From QQUJ01 sp050287605 (GTDB taxonomy: Bacteria > Pseudomonadota > Gammaproteobacteria > QQUJ01): a stretch of 64,000 nt of DNA. The DNA lies in contig JBNKCG010000081.1 of NCBI GenBank assembly GCA_050287605.1, positions 1 to 64,000 of the forward strand. The letters run 5' to 3'. Below are positions 15,899 through 26,159 of this stretch, in pieces (within the stretch, counting starts at the first letter, position 1; each line of letters opens with the position of its first letter). Under the pieces are notes generated by a model. It ran no database searches and had not been told where the DNA came from. It saw only the letters and a list, made by a program, of their open reading frames with translations. A program made the translations under genes and the position numbers.

Positions 15899-16990
15899 CT
15901 AGAGTACGGCCTTGGGATACGAACCCAGCACCTTGAACAGCGTGGCACCGTCTTCCAGCTCTGCCAGCGCAGCTTTGACATTGGGTTCGTCGACATGGCC
16001 TTCGACGTCGATGAAAAAGACATAGTCCCAGGTCCCGCGGCGCGAGGGGCGCGACTCGATGCGTGTCATGCTGATGCCGTGGGTATTGAGCGGATTGAGC
16101 AGACGGTACAGCGCGCCGGGCTTGTTGGCCGTGGAGAGCAGCAGCGTGGTCTTGTCGTTGCCGCTGGGCGGCACCTGGTTGCGGCCGATGATGAGAAACC
16201 GCGTGGTGTTGTCCGGCTCGTCCTCGATGTTGGAGACCAGCACCTGGAGCCCGTAGATCTCCGCGGCCACGGCACCGGCGATGGCCGCGGCATCCTCCTC
16301 GGCGGCGGCGCGCCGCGCGGCCTCGGCGTTGCTGCTGACCGGCTCGCGCTCCACGTGGGGGAAGTTGAGGTCCAGCCACTCACGGCACTGCGCCAGCGAC
16401 TGGTGATGCGAGTAGACGCGCTTGATGCGGTTCAGCTCCCCGGCCTTGCCCAGCAGGTGATGATGGATGCGCAGCTCCACCTCACCGCAGATCTTGAGCG
16501 GCGAGAGCACGAAGGTATCCAGCGTATGGTTGATCACCCCCTCGGTGGAGTTCTCCACCGGCACTACGCCGTAGTGCGCCGCGCCCGACTCCACCTCGCG
16601 GAACACCTCGTCGATGGCGGCCAACGGAACGGTATTGATGGAGTTGCCAAAATGCTTGTGGGCCGCCGCCTGGGTAAACGTCCCCTCGGGGCCGAGGAAG
16701 GCGATGTTCATCGGCTTTTCCAGCGCCAGGCAGGCCGACATGATCTCGCGGAACAGCCGCGCCATCTCCTCGCCGCTGAGCGGCCCGGTGTTACGCTCCA
16801 CCACCCCACGCAGCACCCTGGCCTCGCGCTCCGGCCGGTAGTACTCGGACTGGTCCATGCCCGTCGAACGTTTGATCTGCCCCACTTCCGTCGCGCATTG
16901 AGCGCGCCGGGAGATCAGCACCTGGATCTGCTCGTCCAGCGCATCGATCTCCCGGCGGTAGTCGTCGATCTGCTTGTCGGAATCGCTCAT
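15899..16990 (-). CDS. pheA: Bifunctional chorismate mutase/prephenate dehydratase
   Basis: 363 aa. Domains in order: AroQ chorismate mutase (1-90, with RREIDALDEQIQVLISRRAQCA), prephenate dehydratase (about 93-275, with LGPEGTFTQAAA and the TTRFLIIG catalytic segment) and a C-terminal ACT domain (about 285-360) with ESRPSRRGTWDYVFF, the phenylalanine-sensing motif. It converts chorismate to phenylpyruvate and should be feedback-inhibited by phenylalanine. It starts 22 nt after the serA stop. Confidence 0.96.
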   Translation of the reverse strand: MSDSDKQIDDYRREIDALDEQIQVLISRRAQCATEVGQIKRSTGMDQSEYYRPEREARVLRGVVERNTGPLSGEEMARLFREIMSACLALEKPMNIAFLGPEGTFTQAAAHKHFGNSINTVPLAAIDEVFREVESGAAHYGVVPVENSTEGVINHTLDTFVLSPLKICGEVELRIHHHLLGKAGELNRIKRVYSHHQSLAQCREWLDLNFPHVEREPVSSNAEAARRAAAEEDAAAIAGAVAAEIYGLQVLVSNIEDEPDNTTRFLIIGRNQVPPSGNDKTTLLLSTANKPGALYRLLNPLNTHGISMTRIESRPSRRGTWDYVFFIDVEGHVDEPNVKAALAELEDGATLFKVLGSYPKAVL

Positions 16991-17012
16991 GGGTGCGGTG
17001 GGGCCTAACCAC

Positions 17013-18179
17013 TCAGATGGTGCGGACGCTCAGCACGCCCTCGATGGCGCTGATCTCGGTCACCGTGGTCTCGGGAATCGCGCTCGCCACATCCACCACA
17101 GTGTAGGCGAGGTCGCCGCGCGACTTGTTGAGCATATCGACGATGTTGAGCCCCGCCTTGGCGAGATCGGTGGAGATCTGCCCCAGCATGTTGGGCACGT
17201 TGGCGTTGACCACCGTGAGTCGGTAGTTCCCGTTGTCGCGCGGCATCACCACTTCGGGGAAGTTGACCGAGTTGGTGACGTTGCCGTTCTCAAGGTACTC
17301 GCGCACCTGATCGGCCACCATGATGGCGCAGTTGTCCTCCGCCTCCACCGTCGAAGCGCCCAGGTGCGGCAGCGTGATGACGCGCGGATGTTGCTTGAGC
17401 AGGTTGGAAGGAAAATCGCAAACGTAACTGTAGACCTTGCCCTCGTCGATGGCATCGACCACCGCCTGGTTGTCGAGAATGCCGTCGCGCGAGAAGTTGA
17501 GCAGTACCACACCCTTCTTCATCAGCTTCAACCGGTCGGCATTGATCATGCCGCGCGTGGCGTCTATCAACGGCACGTGGAACGTGACGAAGTCGCTACG
17601 CGCCAACAAATCGTCCACGCTGGTTGCCTGCTTGACCTGCGACGAGAGTTGCCAGGCGCGCTGCACGGTGATGTCGGGGTCGTAGCCGATCACGTTCATG
17701 CCCAGCGCCAGTGCCGCATTGGCCACCTTGACGCCGATGGCCCCCAGACCGATGACGCCCAAGGTGCGGCCGGGCAGTTCGAAGCCGACGAAGTTCTTCT
17801 TGCCCGCTTCGGTAGCCTTGCTGATGGCGGCGTTGTCGCCCTCCAGTTCGCGTGCGAAGTGCCAACCCTGAGCGATGTTGCGGCACCCCAGCAGCATGCC
17901 GGCGATCACCAGCTCCTTCACCGCGTTGGCGTTGGCGCCGGGGGCGTTGAACACCGGGATGCCCTTGGCGCTCATCTTGTCCACCGGGATGTTGTTGACC
18001 CCCGCACCGGCGCGGCCCACGGCCTTCAGCGATGGCGGAATCTCCATGTCGTGCATCTTGAACGAGCGCAGCAGGATGGCGTCGGGATGTTGGATTTCGG
18101 AGGCAATCTCGTAGGAATCGCGCGGCAAACGCTCCAATCCAGCAACTGAAATATTGTTTAGCGTCAATATCTTATACAT
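17013..18179 (-). CDS. serA: D-3-phosphoglycerate dehydrogenase
   Basis: 388 aa. NAD-dependent first enzyme of serine synthesis. The nucleotide-binding motif GLGAIGVKVANAA is at about 148-160, catalytic residues lie in NFSRDGILD (Arg), VEAEDN (Glu region) and LPHLGASTVEAE (His), and a C-terminal ACT domain (about 318-388) suggests serine feedback. It is shorter than E. coli SerA (about 410) but has the same layout. The ATG at 18179 is separated by 107 nt from the serC stop, an interval containing a strong inverted repeat. Confidence 0.95.
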   Translation of the reverse strand: MYKILTLNNISVAGLERLPRDSYEIASEIQHPDAILLRSFKMHDMEIPPSLKAVGRAGAGVNNIPVDKMSAKGIPVFNAPGANANAVKELVIAGMLLGCRNIAQGWHFARELEGDNAAISKATEAGKKNFVGFELPGRTLGVIGLGAIGVKVANAALALGMNVIGYDPDITVQRAWQLSSQVKQATSVDDLLARSDFVTFHVPLIDATRGMINADRLKLMKKGVVLLNFSRDGILDNQAVVDAIDEGKVYSYVCDFPSNLLKQHPRVITLPHLGASTVEAEDNCAIMVADQVREYLENGNVTNSVNFPEVVMPRDNGNYRLTVVNANVPNMLGQISTDLAKAGLNIVDMLNKSRGDLAYTVVDVASAIPETTVTEISAIEGVLSVRTI

Positions 18180-18212
18180 TTTATTTAAACCTATCTGTTA
18201 TCTATTGCCAAA

Positions 18213-18268
18213 CGCGAAAATCGCCAAGACGACGGCCTCTGCCTGTCGCACCTTGGCGATTTTGCGCG
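18213..18268. other. Long inverted repeat between serC and serA
   Basis: aaaatcgccaag (18217-18228) pairs perfectly with cttggcgatttt (18252-18263). The pairing is extended by cgcg-type bases on each side, so the arms span about 16 nt around a 23-nt loop. On the minus strand it follows the serC stop by about 20 nt and precedes serA. There is no T-tract directly after it. Possible roles are partial termination, mRNA processing, or an operator. Confidence 0.55.
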
Positions 18269-18286
18269 AGACCAACCCCCATCAAT

Positions 18287-19369
18287 TTAACCGTGCGCCC
18301 TCTCGAACTCGGCCATGAATTCGATGAGCTTGTCCACGCCCTCTTCCGGCATCGCGTTGTAGATGCTGGCGCGCATGCCGCCCACGGAGCGGTGACCCTT
18401 GAGGCTCACCAGACCCTCCCCTTTGGCCTTGCTGAGGAATTCGGCATCCAGATCGGGGTTGGCCAGGGTGAAGGGCACGTTCATCAGCGAACGGCAGGCC
18501 GGGTCCACGGGATTGGCGTAGAAGTCCGAGGCGTCGATAACGCTGTAAAGCTTCTCGGCCTTGCGCCGGTTGCGCTCGCCCATGGCCGTCAGCCCGCCGT
18601 TGCGCTTCAGCCACTGGAACACCAAGCCGGCCAGATACCAGGCGTAGGTGGGCGGGGTGTTGGACATGGAGCCGTTGTCGGCGTGATTCTTGTAATCGAA
18701 CATGGAGGGCGTGCCCTTGACGGTCTCGCCCATGAGGTCTTCGCGCACGATCACCACCGTCAACCCGGCCGGACCGATGTTCTTCTGGGCGCCGGCGTAG
18801 ATAATGCCGTAGCGCGACACGTCGAAGGGGCGCGACAGGATGGTGGAGGAGAAGTCCGCCACCAGCGGCACGTCGCCGGTCTCGGGCACGTAAGGGAACT
18901 CCACGCCGCCGATGGTCTCGTTGGGCGTGTAGTGCACGTAGGCGGCGTCGGCGCCCAGCTTGAGTTCATCCTGGCGCGGAGCGGTGGTGAAGTTGGAGGC
19001 CTCGCTACTGGCCGCGACGTTGACCTGGCAATAGGCGCCGGCCTCCTTGATGGCCTTCTTCGACCACGCGCCGGTGTTGATGTAGTCAGCGCTGCTCTTA
19101 CCGCGCAGCAGGTTCATGGGCACCATGGCGAACTGGCTGGTGGCGCCGCCCTGCAGGAACAGCACCTTGTAGCCGGCCGGGATGGCCAGCAGCTCGCGCA
19201 GGTCCGCTTCGGCCTGCTCGGCGATGGAGACGAACTCCTTGCCGCGATGGCTCATCTCCATCACCGACATGCCGGATCCGTTCCAGTCGAGCATCTCTTC
19301 GCGAGCCTGCTCCAGAACCTCCACCGGCAACACCGCCGGACCCGCGCTGAAGTTGTATACCCGTGACAT
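18287..19369 (-). CDS. serC: Phosphoserine aminotransferase
   Basis: 360 aa, class V PLP aminotransferase. Starts MSRVYNFSAGPAVLP, with the substrate-binding SAGPA motif; the PLP-binding Lys lies in GAQKNIGPAGL; HFTxNETIGG-like HYTPNETIGG and the C-terminal SIYNAMPEEGV segment (GGxRAS...YNA) are diagnostic. It converts 3-phosphohydroxypyruvate to phosphoserine and also works in pyridoxal synthesis. The ATG at 19369 has AGAGG upstream; a longer frame over the end of gyrA is spurious. It is 58 nt downstream of gyrA. Confidence 0.96.
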   Translation of the reverse strand: MSRVYNFSAGPAVLPVEVLEQAREEMLDWNGSGMSVMEMSHRGKEFVSIAEQAEADLRELLAIPAGYKVLFLQGGATSQFAMVPMNLLRGKSSADYINTGAWSKKAIKEAGAYCQVNVAASSEASNFTTAPRQDELKLGADAAYVHYTPNETIGGVEFPYVPETGDVPLVADFSSTILSRPFDVSRYGIIYAGAQKNIGPAGLTVVIVREDLMGETVKGTPSMFDYKNHADNGSMSNTPPTYAWYLAGLVFQWLKRNGGLTAMGERNRRKAEKLYSVIDASDFYANPVDPACRSLMNVPFTLANPDLDAEFLSKAKGEGLVSLKGHRSVGGMRASIYNAMPEEGVDKLIEFMAEFERAHG

Positions 19370-19427
19370 CACGTACCTCTCGAGTGGCAAAGTTGTGGAA
19401 ATCGGGTTCGACGGCGCTATCTGTCCG

Positions 19428-21986
19428 TCACTCGTCTTCACCGGCATCGTCGTCCTGGTCATCGCCGTTGTCGGCGATGCGGTCGATGCCGGCCAGCTTC
19501 TCGCCTTCGGCGAGATTGATCAGGCGCACACCCTGGGTGTTGCGGCCCATGGATGAGACTTCGGCGGCACGGGTTCGCACCGCAGTGCCGAGGTTGCTGA
19601 TCAGCATCACCTCGTCGTCATCACCCACCAGCTCGGCGCCCACCACCGGTCCGTTGCGCTGCGTGGTCTGGATGGAGACCACGCCCTGCCCCCCGCGCTT
19701 GTGCGTGGGATAGTCGTCGACGGGCGTGCGTTTTCCGTAGCCGTTTTCGGTGGCGGTCAGGATCGTGCCGTCGCCCACGATAATCAGCGCGTTGACCGAC
19801 TGGGCGTCGCCCAACCGGATACCGCGCACGCCGGAGGCAACGCGGCCCATGGGACGCACGTCGCTCTCGTGGAAGCGAATCACCTTGCCGCCGTCGGTAA
19901 ACAACATCACCTCGTTGTCGCCCCCGGTGATGGCCACGTCCACCAGCCGGTCGCCGTCGCGCAGATCGACGGCAATAATGCCGCTGGCACGCGGCCGCGA
20001 ATAGGCCTCCAGGCTGGTCTTCTTCACCGTCCCCTTGCTGGTGGCCATGAAGATGTAGCTCTCGGCGCCGAACTCGCGGATGGGCAGCACGGCGTTGATG
20101 CGCTCGTCGGCCTCCAGGGGCAGCAGGTTGACGATGGGCTTGCCGCGGGCGTTGGGACCCGCCTGGGGCAGTTCGTAGACCTTGAGCCAGTACACCTTGC
20201 CGGCGCTGGAGAAGCAGAGCAGCGTGTCGTGGGTGCTGGCGATGAACAGTTTGTCGACGAAGTCCTCTTCCTTCATCTTGGTCGCGATGCGTCCCCTGCC
20301 GCCGCGTTTCTGCGCCCGGTAGAGTGACAGCGGCTGGATCTTGGCGTAACCGGTGTGGGAGATAGTGACCACCACGTCCTCTTCGGTGATCAGATCCTCC
20401 AGCGTCAGGTCCATATGGCTGCGGCGGATTTCGGTGCGGCGCTCATCGCCGTAGCGCTCGCGGATCTCCACCAGCTCGTCACGGATCACCTGCATTAGCC
20501 GGTCGGGGTCCTCGAGGATGGCGAGCAGACCGTGGATGGTGTCGATCAGCTCTTTGTACTCGCCGACGATCTTGTCCTGCTCCAGGCCGGTGAGGCGATG
20601 CAGGCGCAGATCGAGAATGGCCTGGACCTGCACCTCCGAGAGCCGGTACTCGCCCTCGTGCAGGCCGAACTCGGGGGCCAGATCCGTGGGGCGCGTGCTT
20701 TCGGCGCCGGCGCGGGAGAGCAGATCGGACACCACGCCCGGCTGCCAGGTGCGCTCCATGAGGCGCGTCTTGGCCTCGGCCGGGCTGGGCGAGGTTTTGA
20801 TGAGCTCGATCACCTCGTCGATGTTGGCCAGCGCCACCGCCTGCCCTTCCAACACATGGGCGCGTTCGCGAGCCTTGCGCAGGTCGAAGATGGTGCGCCG
20901 GGTCACCACCTCGCGGCGGTGGGCGACGAAGGCGTTGAGGATCTCCTTGAGGTTGAGCAACTTCGGCTGGCCGTCGATCAGCGCCACCATGTTGATGCCG
21001 AACACGCTCTGCATCTGGGTGTGCTGGAACAGGTTGTTGAGCACCACCTCGGCCACCTCGCCACGGCGCAGCTCGATCACCACGCGCATGCCGTCCTTGT
21101 CGGACTCGTCGCGCAGCTCAGTGATGCCTTCGAGCTTCTTCTCCTTGACCAGTTCGGCGATCTTCTCCAGCAGCCGGGCCTTGTTCACCTGATAGGGCAG
21201 CTCGGTGACGATGATCGCCTGCTTGCCGTTGTCGTAGTCCTCGATCTCGGTGAGCGCGCGTACGTAGATGCGTCCGCGGCCGGTGTGATACGCCTCGTGG
21301 ATACCGGCGGCGCCGTTGATAATGCCGGCGGTGGGGAAATCGGGACCCGGGATGTACTCCATCAGACCGTCGATGGAGATGTCGGGGTTGTCGATGAGCG
21401 CGATACAGCCCGCCACCACCTCGTTGAGCTGGTGCGGGGGAATGTTGGTGGCCATGCCCACGGCGATACCGGCCGAGCCGTTGACCAGCAGATTGGGAAC
21501 GCGGGTGGGCAAAACGGTCGGCTCGCGCTCCGACTCGTCGTAGTTAGGGATGAAATCGACGGTCTCCTTGTCGAGATCCGCCAGCATCTCGTGGGCGATG
21601 CGCGCCATGCGCACCTCGGTGTAGCGCATGGCCGCCGGGGCATCGCCGTCCACCGAGCCGAAGTTGCCCTGCCCGTCCACCAGCATGTAGCGCAGCGAAA
21701 AGGGCTGCGCCATGCGCACGATGGTGTCGTAGACCGCGGTGTCGCCGTGGGGGTGGTACTTACCGATCACGTCACCGACGACGCGGGCCGATTTCTTGTA
21801 GGGCTTGTTCCAGTCGTTGCCCAGTTCGCTCATGGCGAAGAGCACGCGCCGGTGCACCGGCTTGAGGCCGTCGCGCACATCGGGCAAAGCACGTCCGATG
21901 ATTACGCTCATGGCGTAATCCAGGTAGGACTGCTTCATTTCGTCTTCGAGGTAAACCGGGAGAACTTCTTTAGCGAATTCAGCCAT
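19428..21986 (-). CDS. gyrA: DNA gyrase subunit A
   Basis: 852 aa, a type IIA topoisomerase subunit that breaks and rejoins DNA. The winged-helix/tower core contains the catalytic Tyr in AMRYTEVRM (near 120), and the GyrA box QKRGGRG, which wraps DNA, starts the C-terminal beta-pinwheel. In the quinolone-resistance region (GDTAVYD, 81-87) residue 83 is Thr and 87 is Asp. E. coli has Ser83; Pseudomonas aeruginosa has Thr83. The C-terminal tail is Asp/Glu-rich. It heads the serC-serA-pheA-hisC-tyrA-aroA cluster. Confidence 0.98.
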   Translation of the reverse strand: MAEFAKEVLPVYLEDEMKQSYLDYAMSVIIGRALPDVRDGLKPVHRRVLFAMSELGNDWNKPYKKSARVVGDVIGKYHPHGDTAVYDTIVRMAQPFSLRYMLVDGQGNFGSVDGDAPAAMRYTEVRMARIAHEMLADLDKETVDFIPNYDESEREPTVLPTRVPNLLVNGSAGIAVGMATNIPPHQLNEVVAGCIALIDNPDISIDGLMEYIPGPDFPTAGIINGAAGIHEAYHTGRGRIYVRALTEIEDYDNGKQAIIVTELPYQVNKARLLEKIAELVKEKKLEGITELRDESDKDGMRVVIELRRGEVAEVVLNNLFQHTQMQSVFGINMVALIDGQPKLLNLKEILNAFVAHRREVVTRRTIFDLRKARERAHVLEGQAVALANIDEVIELIKTSPSPAEAKTRLMERTWQPGVVSDLLSRAGAESTRPTDLAPEFGLHEGEYRLSEVQVQAILDLRLHRLTGLEQDKIVGEYKELIDTIHGLLAILEDPDRLMQVIRDELVEIRERYGDERRTEIRRSHMDLTLEDLITEEDVVVTISHTGYAKIQPLSLYRAQKRGGRGRIATKMKEEDFVDKLFIASTHDTLLCFSSAGKVYWLKVYELPQAGPNARGKPIVNLLPLEADERINAVLPIREFGAESYIFMATSKGTVKKTSLEAYSRPRASGIIAVDLRDGDRLVDVAITGGDNEVMLFTDGGKVIRFHESDVRPMGRVASGVRGIRLGDAQSVNALIIVGDGTILTATENGYGKRTPVDDYPTHKRGGQGVVSIQTTQRNGPVVGAELVGDDDEVMLISNLGTAVRTRAAEVSSMGRNTQGVRLINLAEGEKLAGIDRIADNGDDQDDDAGEDE

Positions 21987-22226
21987 TTAGTTCTTTTGTC
22001 CTGAGCAGATCGGGGGCAGTGCCCAACGCCCGTGCGGCGTAGAAACAACAGCCGCGCATGATACCACAGGGGCGCCTACCAGCGCAGCTTGGAAAAGCGC
22101 GGCGAGAGCGCGTCTCCGGCGCTCTCAGCGGCGGCACAGCGACACAAAAAAGGATTTTGGAACCCGGCCGGCGTTTCGGGCGTCGACGCCCGGCGTCTCA
22201 GCGCCCGCGTGAGGCGTCGGTGCAGG
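21987..22226. promoter_or_regulatory. mtnA-gyrA intergenic region with GC-rich palindromes
   Basis: 240 nt. It holds a 16-bp perfect palindrome cgggcgtcgacgcccg (22177-22192), an A6 run (22146-22151; T6 on the minus strand) about 25 nt further along the mtnA transcript, and a 7-bp hairpin (22104-22110 with 22120-22126). The palindrome and T-run could weakly terminate mtnA. The gyrA promoter should lie between about 21990 and 22090, but I see no convincing boxes. Confidence 0.4.
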
Positions 22227-23270
<1,044 letters not shown>

Positions 23271-23403
23271 GGCGCGCAACGATACGCGCGCGCAGAATGG
23301 GACTCAAGCACCCGCCCCATCCCCTACGGCACGCCGGCGCAACGGTTGCGGGCCGAATCCGCCACCCTGTATCTTCCCCCTTTCCAAACCCGTTGAGTGC
23401 GCT
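23271..23403. promoter_or_regulatory. Divergent promoter region mtnA/mtaD
   Basis: 133 nt between two divergent genes of the same pathway, a good place for shared control. I see no SAM riboswitch or obvious operator palindrome. The mtaD start is preceded only by a weak ttgag. Confidence 0.4.
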
Positions 23404-24720
23404 ATGGAATCCGTCGATACACAGATCAACCCGCACTGGATCATCCCTGTCGAACCCCACGCCACCGCCTGGGAAAATCACTCACTGGTGATGGCCAAGG
23501 GCCGCATCGCGGCGATTGCCCCGCGGGCGGAGATTGAGCAGCGTTACCGGCCGACCACCACCGTGGACCTTCCCGGCCACGCGCTGATTCCGGGCCTGAT
23601 CAACGCCCACACCCACGCCGCCATGACCCTGCTACGCGGCTACGCCGACGACCTGCCGCTGATGGAGTGGCTCACCCAGCACATCTGGCCGGCGGAACAG
23701 AAGTGGGTCAACGACGAATTCGTCCACGACGGCAGCCTCCACGCCATCGCCGAGATGCTGCGCGGCGGGACCACCTGTTTCAACGACATGTACTTCTTTC
23801 CCGAGGTAACCGCGCGTGTGGCGGCCAACGCCGGCATGCGTACCTCGGTGGGGCTGATCCTCATCGACTTTCCCTCCGCCTACGGCAGCGGTATCGACGA
23901 CTATCTGGAGAAAGGGCTGGAGCTGCACGACCAATACCGCAACAATCCCCTGATCCGCACCGCCTTCGCCCCCCACGCCCCCTACACCGTCTCCGATGCG
24001 CCGCTGGAGCGGGTGCGGGTACTGGCCGACGAGTTGGAGATACCCGTTCATATCCACGTCCACGAGACCCGCGACGAGGTCGAGCGCAGCGTGGAAGAGC
24101 ACGGCGTGCGCCCGCTGACGCGCCTGCAGCGGCTGGGGCTGGTCTCGCCGGCACTACTCGCCGTGCACATGACCCAGCTCGACGAATCCGAGATCGAGAT
24201 GCTGGCCACCGCCAACGCCCACGTTCTCCATTGCCCGGAGTCCAACCTCAAGCTGGCCAGCGGCTTCTGTCCGGTGCAGCGACTGCTGGACGCCGGGGTC
24301 AACGTGGCACTGGGCACCGACGGCAGTTCCAGCAACGACGATCTCGACATGCTGGGCGAAATGCGCAGCGCCGCGCTGCTGGCCAAGGCGGTGGCCAACG
24401 ACGCCAGCGCCCTGCCGGCCGCCACCGCACTGCGCATGGCCACCCTCAACGGCGCCAGGGCACTGGGGCTGGATCAGGAGATCGGTTCGCTGGAGGTGGG
24501 CAAGGCCGCCGACCTGGTGGCGGTGGATCTCGATGCCATCGAGACCCAACCGCTATACAATCCCATCTCGCAGCTGGTCTACTCCGCCAACCGCAACGGC
24601 GTCACCGACGTCTGGATCGCCGGGCGCCACGTGTTGAAGGAGCGCCAGCTGACCACCATCGACGAAGAATCCGTGTTGGCGCAGAGCCGCCAGTGGGCCG
24701 AGCGCATCCGCAACGGTTGA
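23404..24720 (+). CDS. mtaD: 5-methylthioadenosine/S-adenosylhomocysteine deaminase
   Basis: 438 aa amidohydrolase. Metal ligands H69 and H71 (NAHTHAAMTLLRG), HxHxxE-type HIHVHET, and the metal-binding Asp in LGTDGSSSNDDLDM are typical of the MtaD group, which deaminates methylthioadenosine to methylthioinosine. A phosphorylase must then release methylthioribose 1-phosphate for MtnA; none is in the window. The ATG at 23404 gives MESVDTQINPHW; longer in-frame starts lie in the mtnA promoter. The order mtaD-ubiG-phosphatase matches Pseudomonas. Confidence 0.93.
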   Translation: MESVDTQINPHWIIPVEPHATAWENHSLVMAKGRIAAIAPRAEIEQRYRPTTTVDLPGHALIPGLINAHTHAAMTLLRGYADDLPLMEWLTQHIWPAEQKWVNDEFVHDGSLHAIAEMLRGGTTCFNDMYFFPEVTARVAANAGMRTSVGLILIDFPSAYGSGIDDYLEKGLELHDQYRNNPLIRTAFAPHAPYTVSDAPLERVRVLADELEIPVHIHVHETRDEVERSVEEHGVRPLTRLQRLGLVSPALLAVHMTQLDESEIEMLATANAHVLHCPESNLKLASGFCPVQRLLDAGVNVALGTDGSSSNDDLDMLGEMRSAALLAKAVANDASALPAATALRMATLNGARALGLDQEIGSLEVGKAADLVAVDLDAIETQPLYNPISQLVYSANRNGVTDVWIAGRHVLKERQLTTIDEESVLAQSRQWAERIRNG

Positions 24721-24730
24721 GAACCCCTTC

Positions 24731-25441
24731 ATGAACACTGCCCACAACCTCGATCCCGAAGAGCTGCGCAAGTTCGACGAGCTGGCCGCACGCTGGTGGG
24801 ACCCCAAGGGTGAATTCGCCCCGCTGCACGCCATGAATCCCGCGCGGCTCGCCTTCATCGCCCAGCGCGCTCCGCTGCAGGGCTTGAGCGTGGCAGACAT
24901 CGGCTGCGGCGGCGGCATCCTCGCCGAAGCGATGGCCAAGGCGGGCGCACAGGTCACCGGTATCGACATGGCCGAAGCGGGGCTGGCCGCGGCGCGCGCC
25001 CACGCCGACCAGGGCGGCCTGGCGATCGACTACCGGGCATCCACCGCCGAGACCTTCGCCGCCGAACAGCCCGGCGCCTTCGACGCGGTCACCTGCATGG
25101 AACTGTTGGAGCATGTGCCGGATCCCGGTTCGCTGGTCCAGGCGTGCCGCGATCTGGTGCGTCCCGGCGGTTGGGTCTTCTTCTCCACCGTCAACCGCAA
25201 CCCCAAGGCCTACCTGTTCGCCATCATCGGCGCCGAATACATCGCGCGCATGCTGCCCAAGGGCACGCACCACTATGAGCGCTTCATCCGTCCGGCGGAG
25301 CTCGATGCCTGGGCACGGCGTGCAGGCCTGATCACCCGTGCCGTCGAGGGCATCCGCTTCAGCCCGCTGAGCGCCGCATTCGAGCTGGGCGGTCGCCCGG
25401 ACATCAACTACGTCGTAGCGTGCCAGCGCGACGATGACTGA
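24731..25441 (+). CDS. ubiG: Ubiquinone biosynthesis O-methyltransferase
   Basis: 236 aa, class I SAM-dependent methyltransferase. It begins with the UbiG-type KFDELAARWWDP; the SAM-binding motif I is ADIGCGGGILAEA (about 55-67); TCMELLEHVPDP and FFSTVNRNPKAYLFAI follow as in UbiG. It performs both O-methylations in ubiquinone synthesis. It is 10 nt downstream of mtaD, and the next gene overlaps its end by 8 nt, so an operon is likely. Confidence 0.96.
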   Translation: MNTAHNLDPEELRKFDELAARWWDPKGEFAPLHAMNPARLAFIAQRAPLQGLSVADIGCGGGILAEAMAKAGAQVTGIDMAEAGLAAARAHADQGGLAIDYRASTAETFAAEQPGAFDAVTCMELLEHVPDPGSLVQACRDLVRPGGWVFFSTVNRNPKAYLFAIIGAEYIARMLPKGTHHYERFIRPAELDAWARRAGLITRAVEGIRFSPLSAAFELGGRPDINYVVACQRDDD

Positions 25442-26159
25442 ACCGGTCCCGCCAGCCGACGCCGTACCAGGCCTCTCCCCCACCGATCCGGCGCCGCGCG
25501 CCATCGACACCGTGCTGTTCGATCTCGACGGCACTCTGGCGGACACCGCTCCCGACATGGGAAACGCCATGAACGAAGTGTTGCGCGAATGGGGGGAGCC
25601 GCCGCGGGCGCTGGAAGCGCTGCGTCCCTACACCTCCCACGGCAGCCTGGGGCTGATCCGCTTCGCCTTCGGTTTCGGCCCGGAGCACGAACAGTTTCAG
25701 GCAATCCGCCAGCGGTTTCTCGACCTCTACCAGACCCGCCTGATGGTAGACACCCGGCTTTTTCCCGGCATGGAGGAGCTCCTGAGACGACTGGAAAGTG
25801 CGGGCCTGCGCTGGGGGGTAGTCACCAACAAGCCCGGCTGGCTGACCAACCCGCTGATGCAGCGCCTGGGGCTGGACACGCGCGCGTCCTGCATCGTCAG
25901 CGGCGACACCGCCGCGCGGCCCAAGCCGGAACCCGATCCGCTGCACCATGCGTGCGGCGTGCTCGCCTGCGATGCCGGACAATGCCTTTACGTCGGCGAC
26001 GCCGAACGCGACATCATCGCCGGCAACCGCGCCGGCATGACCACCCTGGTCGCCCTGTTCGGCTACCTGCACGCCGACGACCGCCCCGAACAGTGGGGCG
26101 CCGCCGGGATGATCGACACCCCGCTCGACGTGCTCGCCTGGTTGGATACCGGTGCCTGA
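25434..26159 (+). CDS. gph: HAD-superfamily phosphatase, Gph/MupP type
   Basis: 241 aa. HAD motifs: LFDLDGTLADT (nucleophile and acid Asp), VVTNKP, the Lys in RPKPEPDP and VGDAERDI. Similar enzymes are called phosphoglycolate phosphatase. The position right after ubiG and the WGVVTNKP and MQRLGL segments match the Pseudomonas MupP, which dephosphorylates N-acetylmuramic acid 6-phosphate in cell-wall recycling, so MupP is the better biological guess. The 25-residue N-terminal extension is Pro/Asp-rich and not conserved in the family; an alternative start further in is possible. It overlaps ubiG by 8 nt and rmuC by 8 nt. Confidence 0.85.
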   Translation: MTEPVPPADAVPGLSPTDPAPRAIDTVLFDLDGTLADTAPDMGNAMNEVLREWGEPPRALEALRPYTSHGSLGLIRFAFGFGPEHEQFQAIRQRFLDLYQTRLMVDTRLFPGMEELLRRLESAGLRWGVVTNKPGWLTNPLMQRLGLDTRASCIVSGDTAARPKPEPDPLHHACGVLACDAGQCLYVGDAERDIIAGNRAGMTTLVALFGYLHADDRPEQWGAAGMIDTPLDVLAWLDTGA

